Source of the DNA: Methanocorpusculum sp.
GTDB taxonomy: Archaea > Halobacteriota > Methanomicrobia > Methanomicrobiales > Methanocorpusculaceae
DNA length: 5,624 nucleotides
Direction of reading: 5' to 3'
Assembly: GCA_017622255.1 (NCBI GenBank)
Contig: JAGARL010000161.1
Location: forward strand, 1-5,624
Part shown: positions 1 through 5,624 of the stretch, piece by piece
Layout of the letters: each line of letters starts with the position of its first letter
How positions within the stretch are numbered: position 1 is the stretch's first letter
Position numbers and translations under genes: made by a program
The notes under the pieces: model-generated
The model's input: the letters and a program-made list of their open reading frames with translations, nothing else
Told to the model about the DNA's origin: nothing
The model's database searches: none

Positions 1-2226
1 ATCATGCACAACATCGACATCGTCATCGACCGCTGTGATACGGAAGACAAAAGCCGCATCAACGATGCCGTAGAAACCGCTCTCACCCGTGCCGAGGACG
101 GACTCGTCTATGCAAACGGCGGCGGGGAGGATGAGAAGGACAAAGTCTACTCTGCCCGGCTGGCATGTCCTATCTGCGGACTCTCCTTCGAAGAGCTCCA
201 GCCGAGAATGTTCTCCTTCAACAGTCCGTTTGGTGCGTGCCCGACCTGTAACGGTCTCGGCTTCCAGATGATCTTCGACCCGGACTTAATCATCTCAGAC
301 AAAAACCTCTCCATCGCAGACGGCGCGGTGAACGTCTACAAAAACTTCCTCGACGGATACCGCGTACAGTTCCTGGATGCCGTCGCTAAACATCTGGGCT
401 TTACCCTGATGACGCCAATCAAAGACTTAACCGAAGAACAGTACAACGGATTAATGTACGGCGTCTCGGAAAAGATGCGGTTCAAGCAGGTCTCCAAGAA
501 CGCGGAGTTCGCCTACAACGGCACCTGGGAAGGACTGCTTCCGCAGACCGAGCGTCTCTACCGGGAGACGAAGTCTGACTACCGCAAAGAGGAACTCGAA
601 AAATTCATGCGGATTCTGCCGTGTCCGACCTGTAAAGGAAAACGGCTGAAGGACACGGTGCTTGCGGTAAAGATTGCCGGAAAGTCCATCGCGGATGTAA
701 CAGACATGTCCATCGACGATGCTCTGGCATTCTTCCGCGGTCTGGAACTGCCGCCGAAAGAGGAAGAGATTGCCCGCCTGATTCTCCGCGAGATTGACTC
801 GCGTCTCAAATTCCTGCAGGAAGTTGGCCTCGGCTACCTCACCCTTTCCCGCAGTGCAGGATCGCTTTCCGGCGGAGAAGCACAGCGTATCCGTCTGGCA
901 ACCCAGATTGGCTCCAACCTCATGGGAGTCTTATACATCCTCGACGAACCGTCGATTGGTCTCCACCAGAGAGATAACCAGAAGCTTATCGCAACCCTGC
1001 AGCATCTCCGCGACATGGGAAACACCGTTGTCGTGGTCGAACATGACGAGGATACCATCCGTGCCGCAGATTATGTCATCGACATTGGCCCTGGCGCTGG
1101 AATCTACGGAGGGCAGGTAACAGCCGCCGGAACCCCTGCAGAAATCGAGGCCGCAAAGGATTCGCTTACCGGACAGTACTTATCTGGAGAACTTACCATC
1201 CCGGTTCCAAAGAACCGCCGCAAGGCTGACAAGTTCCTGACGATTTCCGGCTGTACGGAAAACAACCTCAAGAATGTCACCGCAGAGATTCCGTTTGGAA
1301 CGCTGACGGTTGTCACCGGCGTTTCGGGTTCCGGAAAATCCACGCTGATTTACGACACGCTCTATCAGGCGCTCAGAAAAGACCTGAATCGGGCAAAGGT
1401 GACGCCCGGAAAGCATGAGGCGCTTACATACGACGGCAAGATTGAGAACGTGATTGTTATCGACCAGTCGCCGATCGGCAGAACCCCGCGGTCCAACCCG
1501 GCAACCTACACCAAGGTCTTTGACGACATCCGCAAGGTCTTTGCTGAGACCACCGAAGCAAAGATTCGCGGCTATGGACCAGGACGCTTCTCCTTCAACG
1601 TCAAAGGCGGACGCTGTGAAGCCTGCTCCGGCGACGGCGTGATGAAGATTGAGATGAACTTCCTGCCGGATGTGTATGTGGAGTGCGAAGAGTGTAAGGG
1701 AGCACGCTACAACTCCGAGACGCTGGAAGTGAAGTACAAAGGAAAATCCATCGCGGATGTCCTCCACATGAGTGTGGATGAAGCGTTGGAACTCTTCGAA
1801 AACAGACCGGGAATCCGTGCCAAACTCCAGACCTTAGCTGATGTCGGTCTCGGATACATCAAACTCGGCCAGAGCTCCACCACCTTATCCGGCGGAGAAG
1901 CACAGAGAATCAAACTTACCCGTGAACTTGCCAAACGTTCCGGCGGAAAGACGGTCTATATCTTAGATGAGCCGACAACCGGTCTGCACTTCCATGATGT
2001 GAAGAAGTTAATCGGTGTGCTTGACAGCCTGGTCGAGAAAGGCAATACGGTAATTGTTATCGAACATAACCTGGATGTTATCAAGTCTGCCGACTACATC
2101 ATCGACTTAGGACCGGAAGGCGGAAATGCCGGCGGGAAGATTATCGCAAAAGGAACGCCGGAAGAGGTTGCCAAAGTAAAGAAGAGTTATACCGGACAGT
2201 TCCTGAAAAAAGTACTGGGAGACTAA
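1..2226 (+). CDS. uvrA: UvrA, excinuclease ABC subunit A (5' partial)
   Basis: UvrA is the dimeric ABC-type ATPase that finds bulky DNA lesions and loads UvrB in nucleotide excision repair. The reading frame is open at the window edge, and the first Met (position 4) lies inside the family alignment, roughly 200 residues into a protein usually about 940 long, so the Walker A of ATPase site I and most of the UvrB-binding domain are missing here. Counting from that Met: Cys pairs at 55/58 and 79/82 (zinc site), the insertion domain at about 85-200, CPTC at 207-210, the signature LSGGEAQRIRL from 288 and Walker B YILDEPSIGLHQRD from 311. The second half has Walker A GVSGSGKST at 439-447, the conserved DQSPIGRTPRSNP at 487-499, a zinc finger with C538, C541, C561 and C564, signature LSGGEAQRIKL from 628 and Walker B YILDEPTTGLH from 652. 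All visible motifs are intact. The sequence is close to bacterial UvrA; Uvr genes in mesophilic archaea are generally considered acquired from bacteria. Confidence 0.98.
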   Translation: MMHNIDIVIDRCDTEDKSRINDAVETALTRAEDGLVYANGGGEDEKDKVYSARLACPICGLSFEELQPRMFSFNSPFGACPTCNGLGFQMIFDPDLIISDKNLSIADGAVNVYKNFLDGYRVQFLDAVAKHLGFTLMTPIKDLTEEQYNGLMYGVSEKMRFKQVSKNAEFAYNGTWEGLLPQTERLYRETKSDYRKEELEKFMRILPCPTCKGKRLKDTVLAVKIAGKSIADVTDMSIDDALAFFRGLELPPKEEEIARLILREIDSRLKFLQEVGLGYLTLSRSAGSLSGGEAQRIRLATQIGSNLMGVLYILDEPSIGLHQRDNQKLIATLQHLRDMGNTVVVVEHDEDTIRAADYVIDIGPGAGIYGGQVTAAGTPAEIEAAKDSLTGQYLSGELTIPVPKNRRKADKFLTISGCTENNLKNVTAEIPFGTLTVVTGVSGSGKSTLIYDTLYQALRKDLNRAKVTPGKHEALTYDGKIENVIVIDQSPIGRTPRSNPATYTKVFDDIRKVFAETTEAKIRGYGPGRFSFNVKGGRCEACSGDGVMKIEMNFLPDVYVECEECKGARYNSETLEVKYKGKSIADVLHMSVDEALELFENRPGIRAKLQTLADVGLGYIKLGQSSTTLSGGEAQRIKLTRELAKRSGGKTVYILDEPTTGLHFHDVKKLIGVLDSLVEKGNTVIVIEHNLDVIKSADYIIDLGPEGGNAGGKIIAKGTPEEVAKVKKSYTGQFLKKVLGD
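679..698 (+). repeat. Intragenic near-identical repeat in uvrA, second copy at 1741-1760
   Basis: This 20-base segment recurs at 1741-1760 with a single mismatch (G to A at the sixth base). Both copies encode GKSIADV followed by a related M-S-(I/V)-D-(D/E)-A-L segment, in equivalent places before the signature motif of each ATPase half. It reflects the ancient internal duplication of UvrA; the near-identity at nucleotide level is more than protein conservation requires. Confidence 0.8.
868..885 (+). repeat. Intragenic exact 18-base repeat in uvrA, second copy at 1888-1905
   Basis: An exact 18-base match, TCCGGCGGAGAAGCACAG, occurs here and at 1888-1905. It encodes SGGEAQ, the ABC signature core, in ATPase sites I and II respectively. 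The match comes from the two-domain origin of the protein rather than from a mobile or regulatory repeat. The two pairs of repeats are spaced almost equally: 1062 bases for the GKSIADV pair and 1020 bases for this one. Confidence 0.8.
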
Positions 2227-2229
2227 GAA

Positions 2230-2258
2230 CTCTTCTCTCTACTTCTCTTTTCGCTCTA
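2230..2258 (+). terminator. Pyrimidine-rich tract after uvrA, possible terminator
   Basis: Directly after the uvrA stop comes a 29-base stretch that is all C or T apart from an A at 2241 and a G at 2253, including the run CTTTTC at 2247-2252. Archaeal RNA polymerase terminates on T-rich stretches of the non-template strand without needing a hairpin, and no hairpin is apparent here. The T runs are short and broken by C, so the site may be weak or leaky, which would let some transcripts read on into PAN. Confidence 0.35.
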
Positions 2259-2290
2259 CAGATAGGACGAATTTTATTGTACCTGAATCG

Positions 2291-2309
2291 TGGAGTAATT
2301 AAACTATAA
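2291..2309 (+). promoter_or_regulatory. Candidate archaeal TATA/BRE promoter for PAN
   Basis: The AT-rich segment TAATTAAACTATAA (2296-2309) is preceded by the purine-rich TGGAG (2291-2295), which resembles a BRE followed by a TATA box. If transcription starts at the PAN ATG (2326), TAATTAAA sits at about -30 to -23, the usual place of an archaeal TATA box. There is no Shine-Dalgarno site within 15 bases of the ATG; the only GGAG (2292-2295) is about 30 bases away. Together these suggest a leaderless or nearly leaderless PAN mRNA. A second AT-rich block, ATTTTATTGTA at 2271-2281, is an alternative that would give a leader of about 25 bases. This is inference from position and composition only. 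Confidence 0.4.
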
Positions 2310-2325
2310 CAGCAAATATTACTGC

Positions 2326-3576
2326 ATGACCGGAAATATAGAGCCGGATGCACCCTGTGTCGACGGGGTTAATCCGGACATCACAAATGAGAGGGATGAG
2401 CTCCAGTATCTCAGGCGTGAAACCGAAACCCTGCAGAAAATTATCCGTGCAGAACGCAAGGAGAACGATACGCTCCGCGTTGAAAATAACAAACTCCGCA
2501 TGGATAATACCCAGCTGAAGAAGGAAAACAACCAGCTGAAGCGTCTCCCCCTCTTCGTGGCAGTCGTCCTCGAAAAACTTGCCAATAACGAAGTCTATCT
2601 CCGCCAGATGGGAAATAATCAGGAATATGTCACCCAGACAACCGCTACCGTCTATGACCGCATCAAGAGCGGAACCAAAGTTGCGGTAAATAACACGCTC
2701 TCTATTGTGAAGATTATGGGCGACTCTGTGGATGTCCGCGTCAAGGTCATGGAGCTGGAGGAAAAGCCGGAGACCTCATTTAATGATATTGGCGGTCTCA
2801 AGAATGAAATTGTCGAGGTCAGAGAGGCAGTTGAGTATCCGCTTACCAAACCTGCCGCATTCGAGAAGTTCGGTGTTGTGCCGCCGAAGGGAGTGCTTCT
2901 CTACGGTCCGCCGGGAACCGGCAAGACCTTAATTGCAAAAGCGGTTGCCCACAATGCCGGCGTCCCGTTCCTCAGACTTGCCGGATCTGAGCTTGTGCAC
3001 AAATATATCGGTGAAGGTGCACAGCTTGTCCGCGACCTGTTCAGCATGGCGCGTGAACTTGCTGAGGAAAACAGCGGCGTTGTTGTTTTCATTGATGAGA
3101 TTGACGCAGTCGGCAGTATGCGAACCAATGACGGAACGTCTGGTTCTGCCGAGGTGCAGAGAACCTTAATGCAGCTGTTAGCAGAGATGGACGGATTCAA
3201 CAACCGCGGAAATATTAGAATTATCGCGGCAACCAACCGTCCGGACATGCTCGATGCCGCACTGCTTCGTCCGGGAAGATTTGACCGCTTAATCAAAATC
3301 CCCGCACCGGATGCAGATGCCCGTATGCAGATTTTCCGCGTCCATACCAGAAAGATGGAGGCAGCAGGTGCTCTCGACAACATCAACTACAAAGAGCTGG
3401 TGAACTTAAGCGACGGATTAACCGGCGCAGAGATTGAGGCAATCTGCCGCGAAGCCGGTATGCTTGCTATCAGACATGACAATGAAAAGATTACTGCTGA
3501 GGATTTCCTTGCAGCAATCCGTAAAGTCCGTCAGGCAGAGAAAGATGAGTCCTGGCGTGATGTGATGTATCTCTAA
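2326..3576 (+). CDS. pan: Proteasome-activating nucleotidase PAN (AAA+ 19S ATPase homologue)
   Basis: PAN is the hexameric ATPase that unfolds proteins and threads them into the archaeal 20S proteasome, in the cytoplasm. The 416-residue protein is close to the usual 400-430. Domains in order: a charged heptad-like coiled coil (about 22-73) for substrate capture; an OB-fold domain (about 74-146) that starts with LPL, where P75 probably matches the cis-proline that pairs subunits; the DIGGL entry motif (154-158); Walker A GPPGTGKT (194-201); aromatic pore loop KYIG (226-229); Walker B VVVFIDEID (252-260); sensor 1 around N304 (ATNRPD); arginine fingers in RPGRFDR (315-321); and the C-terminal helical domain. 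The final residues MYL match the HbYX motif (hydrophobic-Tyr-any) that docks into the 20S ring and opens its gate. The start is firm: an in-frame stop at 2296-2298 precedes it and no other start codon lies between. The next gene begins one base after its stop. Confidence 0.97.
   Translation: MTGNIEPDAPCVDGVNPDITNERDELQYLRRETETLQKIIRAERKENDTLRVENNKLRMDNTQLKKENNQLKRLPLFVAVVLEKLANNEVYLRQMGNNQEYVTQTTATVYDRIKSGTKVAVNNTLSIVKIMGDSVDVRVKVMELEEKPETSFNDIGGLKNEIVEVREAVEYPLTKPAAFEKFGVVPPKGVLLYGPPGTGKTLIAKAVAHNAGVPFLRLAGSELVHKYIGEGAQLVRDLFSMARELAEENSGVVVFIDEIDAVGSMRTNDGTSGSAEVQRTLMQLLAEMDGFNNRGNIRIIAATNRPDMLDAALLRPGRFDRLIKIPAPDADARMQIFRVHTRKMEAAGALDNINYKELVNLSDGLTGAEIEAICREAGMLAIRHDNEKITAEDFLAAIRKVRQAEKDESWRDVMYL
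3562..3566 (+). promoter_or_regulatory. Weak ribosome binding site for the gene at 3578
   Basis: GTGAT lies inside the end of the PAN coding sequence, 11 bases before the ATG at 3578, and can pair with the ATCAC part of the archaeal 16S rRNA 3' end. A second GTGAT lies at 3557-3561. The match is short; translation of the downstream gene probably relies mainly on ribosomes finishing PAN. Confidence 0.3.
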
Positions 3577-3577
3577 A

Positions 3578-3997
3578 ATGCAGGTTGTCTGTATTGCAAA
3601 ACCGGGAGTGAATCTCTTCCAGACATTGACGGACTCGGAGACGAGCCGTCACATTCTTCGTTTTTACCGTCCGGAGGATATGAAGTACGGTGTCCGCGTG
3701 ACGGTTTCTACTGTATCGAGTGCACTTTCGCTCCTTAGTGAATTACGCTGGTATCTCCTGCGCTATACAACTCTTGCCCTCATTGAGGATACAGAGCACG
3801 GCGTGTATCTGACGCGGGAACTTGCAGGAAAGGTGTATGAGGAACGCTCGGTTCAGCTGGGCGAGACCTGGGACCATGTGTTCCGTGCGGCAATTACAGA
3901 AGACGGCAGTTCCTGTAAAGTCCCTCTCGGCGTTGATACGCCGGAAGGAACGGTGCTCTCGTTTACCGTATGGGGTACGGAACGCGAGTGCCCGTAA
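3578..3997 (+). CDS. Conserved-looking protein of unknown function, downstream of PAN
   Basis: A 139-residue soluble protein whose function I do not recognise. It has no signal peptide, no convincing membrane segment and no nucleotide-binding or zinc motif; its three cysteines (C5, C113, C138) are not clustered. It looks alpha/beta: a short N-terminal strand (QVVCIAKPG), a helix around 19-29, a strand near 38-45, a leucine-rich helix at about 48-61 (SALSLLSELRWYLLRY), a strand TTLALIE, the segment GVYLTRELAGKVYEE (75-89), and a beta-rich C-terminus. The SLLSELRWYLLRY and LTRELA segments remind me of the archaeal DUF5804 family described mainly in haloarchaea, but this is from memory and tentative. 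One base separates it from the PAN stop, so it is probably cotranscribed and translationally coupled with PAN. Codon use matches its neighbours. The ATG at 3578 is preferred, as the next internal Met (residue 35) would remove the first predicted strand and helix. Confidence 0.88.
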   Translation: MQVVCIAKPGVNLFQTLTDSETSRHILRFYRPEDMKYGVRVTVSTVSSALSLLSELRWYLLRYTTLALIEDTEHGVYLTRELAGKVYEERSVQLGETWDHVFRAAITEDGSSCKVPLGVDTPEGTVLSFTVWGTERECP

Positions 3998-4002
3998 AAA
4001 AA
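3996..4002 (-). terminator. T-tract terminator for the cbiZ-fdhD unit
   Basis: Seven consecutive A residues on the plus strand (3996-4002) give a T7 run on the minus strand, starting five bases beyond the fdhD stop. It includes the last two bases of the stop codon of the converging gene. A T run of this kind is sufficient for archaeal termination, so it probably ends the fdhD transcript. Confidence 0.5.
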
Positions 4003-4005
4003 TAG

Positions 4006-4018
4006 TTTATTCTTTTTT
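4006..4018 (+). terminator. T-tract terminator for the PAN unit
   Basis: Nine bases after the stop at 3997 the plus strand reads TTTATTCTTTTTT, ending in six T residues. Archaeal transcription ends on such T-rich stretches without needing a hairpin. The tract overlaps the last codons of the converging fdhD gene, where it encodes the Lys-Lys-Glu-stop end of that protein, so one sequence does both jobs. Confidence 0.55.
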
Positions 4019-4747
4019 CAGACCGTCAATCCGTTCCGGATGGGCATAGACGGTAAAGCGTCTGTCCCGGGTAAAGCAGATAAGCGTCACTCCGCACTCT
4101 TCTGCCGCGGCAATTCCGGCGGAGGTGGATGCGGCACGGGAGACAATAATGGGGATTCCGGCGTTTGCCGCTTTGGAGACCATGCCGACCGGCTGGCGTC
4201 CGGTACAGCCGATGACGCATTCTGCCGGGTTGAGGCCGTGGAGCGTCATGTAGCCGATTGCTTTGTCCACGGTGTTGTGGCGGCCGATGTCAGAGAATAC
4301 CGCCGCCTGCCGGTGGTTGTGGTAGAGAACCGTGCAGTGCAGGCCGCCGGTCTCACCCCACGCATCGCCGTTTAAGGCTTCGCGGATGGCAAAAATCTCG
4401 TCCGGGGAAATCCGGGCATTCTCTGCTAAGACAACAGCCTTCCTTCCTGCTTCAAATCCGCCGGAGGAGGTAAGCGCCCCTTCAACACAGGCGACATTGT
4501 CCGCTTCCACAAACACATCCGTTCCTTCCACAGCCACGGTTAAAATCCGCTTCGCAATTCCTGCCGCAACAAAGAATCCTGCGCCAAGCTCAGTTAAGGA
4601 GTCGTTTGTTGCAACCATGGTCAGGTATTTTTTCCCGTTTAAGTAGAGCGTAATCTTTTCTTCGATAACCACCGGTTCGGTGATTTCCTCGACCTCGCCG
4701 CCTTTGTAGCGGAGTGCCGGTATTTTTACAATTGCATGGTCAGACAT
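4007..4747 (-). CDS. fdhD: FdhD, formate dehydrogenase accessory sulfurtransferase
   Basis: FdhD carries sulfur from a cysteine desulfurase to the molybdenum or tungsten bis-pyranopterin cofactor before it enters formate dehydrogenase, a key enzyme for formate-using methanogens. Numbered from the ATG at 4747 (246 residues), family hallmarks are EPVVIEEKITLYLNG (24-38), ETGGLHC (132-138), the cofactor-site motif SDIGRHNTVDKAIG (152-165), CTGRQPVGMVSKAA (181-194), and the C-terminal FTRDRRFTVYAHPERI. The loop that usually holds the CxxC pair reads TSSGGFEAGR (93-102) and has no cysteine; the remaining cysteines are 87, 138, 177, 181, 218 and 224. I choose the ATG at 4747 over an in-frame TTG at 4765 because AGAGGT stands eight bases before the ATG. 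The start overlaps the end of cbiZ by eight bases, so the two are probably coupled. The substrate enzyme is not in the window. Confidence 0.94.
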   Translation of the reverse strand: MSDHAIVKIPALRYKGGEVEEITEPVVIEEKITLYLNGKKYLTMVATNDSLTELGAGFFVAAGIAKRILTVAVEGTDVFVEADNVACVEGALTSSGGFEAGRKAVVLAENARISPDEIFAIREALNGDAWGETGGLHCTVLYHNHRQAAVFSDIGRHNTVDKAIGYMTLHGLNPAECVIGCTGRQPVGMVSKAANAGIPIIVSRAASTSAGIAAAEECGVTLICFTRDRRFTVYAHPERIDGLKKE

Positions 4748-5615
4748 AGTCGCGTACCTCTTCAAATGATGCGTCAGGGTGTTCTTTCAGATACCGTGCC
4801 CGCTTCGGCTCATGGAGGAGCTGACAGTTCGTGCAGGCAAAGACTTTGCCGCCAAGCGTTGTACTGTCAATCCATTCGCCAAGTGTTTCATCCCCGCAGG
4901 GGTAGAACGGACAGTAGCAGAAGTCGCAGGACTGTCCCTCAAAGTGGCATGGATAGTAGGGGCATCCTTCCTTCTGCCACTCAAACCAGCCCGCTTCCGA
5001 AAACCGGGAGTAGATAAAGTATGAGGGACGTCCGCGGGAAACTGTTCCCTCATGGCGTTTGACCGCCTCCATAACCCCGTGGAGAACTGCTGCATAGATG
5101 CGTTTTCCCGGCTCGGTAAACGTTCCTGCATAGGTGTGAACCGTATCTCCTTCGGATGCGGCGATTACTGCATCCGAGGTGGTTCCGGTAAAGTCACGGC
5201 CGAGAAGCCGCAGAGCATGCGCTTTTGCCTCCGTTGCAGTGATAATCGTTTCCAGAAGGGCGGCATCAGACATTCCTTCTCCGGAGACGACAATGATATT
5301 GATGGTATGGGGTTTTGTCGGGTCCGGGTTCGGGTTGGTGACGCCTGCGGTGACAAAGACGGTGATGTAGTCATACTGCAGAACACAGAGGTTCTGCATC
5401 CAGACCGCCGTCAGCAGGCCGAATGCGTCGTTTTCGTATCCGCGTTTTGCAAGCAGTCCCTGGATGTAGGAAAGCGGGTCATCATGGTCAAAATCCTCCG
5501 GTACGGTGTGGTTCAGCAGGGTGGAGACCTCACGGAGTCCGCCGTCAACGCCGGTACTGACGGCACGGAACTTTCCTCTGACATAGACGGTATTTTTTGT
5601 ATAGTAATAGCGCAT
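4740..5615 (-). CDS. cbiZ: CbiZ adenosylcobinamide amidohydrolase fused to a cysteine-rich domain
   Basis: CbiZ hydrolyses the aminopropanol amide of adenosylcobinamide to give adenosylcobyric acid, letting archaea salvage incomplete corrinoids into the B12 pathway. The catalytic-type domain covers about residues 10-205 and shows STGVDGG (20-26), STLLNHTVP (31-39), FVTAGVTNPNP (87-97), INIIVVSGEGMSDAALLETIITATEAKAHAL (105-135) and GTTSDAVIAAS (144-154), all typical of the family. After a linker comes a domain with eight cysteines (218, 223, 230, 233, 235, 240, 261, 264) in a CPYYPC-x6-CDFCYCPFYPCGDE...CTNCQLLHEP pattern that I recognise as the archaeal cysteine-rich small domain (PF04071-like), a probable metal binder of unknown role. 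No signal peptide or membrane span is seen. The ATG at 5615 fits the family N-terminus (MRYYYTKN), but the frame stays open to the window edge and no Shine-Dalgarno site is visible in the nine remaining bases, so an upstream start is not excluded. It overlaps fdhD downstream. Confidence 0.93.
   Translation of the reverse strand: MRYYYTKNTVYVRGKFRAVSTGVDGGLREVSTLLNHTVPEDFDHDDPLSYIQGLLAKRGYENDAFGLLTAVWMQNLCVLQYDYITVFVTAGVTNPNPDPTKPHTINIIVVSGEGMSDAALLETIITATEAKAHALRLLGRDFTGTTSDAVIAASEGDTVHTYAGTFTEPGKRIYAAVLHGVMEAVKRHEGTVSRGRPSYFIYSRFSEAGWFEWQKEGCPYYPCHFEGQSCDFCYCPFYPCGDETLGEWIDSTTLGGKVFACTNCQLLHEPKRARYLKEHPDASFEEVRDYV
4756..4761 (-). promoter_or_regulatory. Shine-Dalgarno site deciding the fdhD start
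   Basis: On the minus strand AGAGGT is followed by eight bases (ACGCGACT) and then the ATG at 4747. It pairs with the CCTCC end of 16S rRNA and lies inside the last codons of cbiZ. The alternative TTG start at 4765 lies upstream of this site and would place it inside the coding sequence. Confidence 0.6.
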
Positions 5616-5624
5616 CGCTTGCTC

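Noticed and set aside
1180..1767. 195-residue open frame on the minus strand inside uvrA
   Set aside because: It lies wholly within a highly conserved UvrA coding region, its translation shows no family motif, and long antisense frames are expected from this codon use.
2227..2325. Possible small RNA or riboswitch in the uvrA-PAN gap
   Set aside because: The gap is only 99 bases, pyrimidine-rich then AT-rich, with no evident stable hairpin or conserved riboswitch core; a terminator plus promoter explains it better.
2901..3386. 161-residue open frame on the minus strand inside PAN
   Set aside because: It is antisense to the most conserved AAA+ region, rich in Ser/Arg/Ala in the way shadow translations are, and has no plausible start signal.
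4040..4646. Plus-strand open frames opposite fdhD
   Set aside because: FdhD motifs run through the full minus-strand frame; the plus-strand translations have low-complexity, Gly/Arg/Ser/Pro-rich composition and no recognisable motif.
4748..4765. Longer FdhD starting at TTG 4765 (252 residues)
   Set aside because: The extra six residues would need a rare start codon, and the good Shine-Dalgarno site lies after that TTG, at the right distance from the ATG at 4747.
1..5624. CRISPR array, insertion sequence, tRNA, or mobile island
   Set aside because: No spaced direct repeats, terminal inverted repeats, transposase or integrase motifs or tRNA-like segments were seen; nearly all of the window is covered by housekeeping genes with uniform codon use.

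Overview
The window looks like a piece of a euryarchaeal methanogen chromosome, most likely a hydrogenotrophic, formate-using member of the Methanomicrobiales (a Methanocorpusculum-like genome would fit; this is inference from gene content). The evidence is a proteasome-activating nucleotidase (PAN), an archaeal-type CbiZ cobinamide amidohydrolase with a cysteine-rich tail, and an FdhD formate dehydrogenase maturation protein. Base composition is moderate in GC, genes are tightly packed, and starts are led by weak or absent Shine-Dalgarno sites. No mobile element, CRISPR array, tRNA or rRNA was seen.

Layout, left to right. (1) Positions 1-2226, plus strand: the C-terminal four fifths of UvrA, the damage-recognition ATPase of nucleotide excision repair; its N-terminus lies outside the window. 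(2) Positions 2227-2325: a short intergenic gap with a pyrimidine-rich tract after uvrA and an AT-rich promoter candidate before PAN. (3) Positions 2326-3576: PAN, complete, with coiled coil, OB domain, AAA+ module and a C-terminal HbYX tail. (4) Positions 3578-3997: a 139-residue protein of unknown function, one base after PAN and probably cotranslated with it. (5) Positions 3996-4018: a compact pair of opposed T-tracts between converging genes. (6) Positions 4747-4007, minus strand: FdhD. (7) Positions 5615-4740, minus strand: CbiZ fused to an eight-cysteine domain; its stop codon overlaps the fdhD start.

Functionally there are two units facing each other. The plus-strand unit deals with quality control: DNA repair (uvrA, probably its own transcript), then regulated proteolysis (PAN plus the unknown gene). 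The minus-strand unit is cofactor metabolism: salvage of incomplete corrinoids for B12-dependent methyl transfer, and sulfuration of the molybdenum or tungsten cofactor of formate dehydrogenase. Both serve methanogenesis from H2/CO2 or formate.

Most of the window is ordinary conserved housekeeping sequence. The points worth a second look are the unknown protein tied to PAN, the absence in FdhD of the usual CxxC sulfur-transfer loop, the CbiZ-cysteine-rich fusion translationally coupled to fdhD, and the minimal bidirectional terminator. No clearly new multi-gene system is visible.
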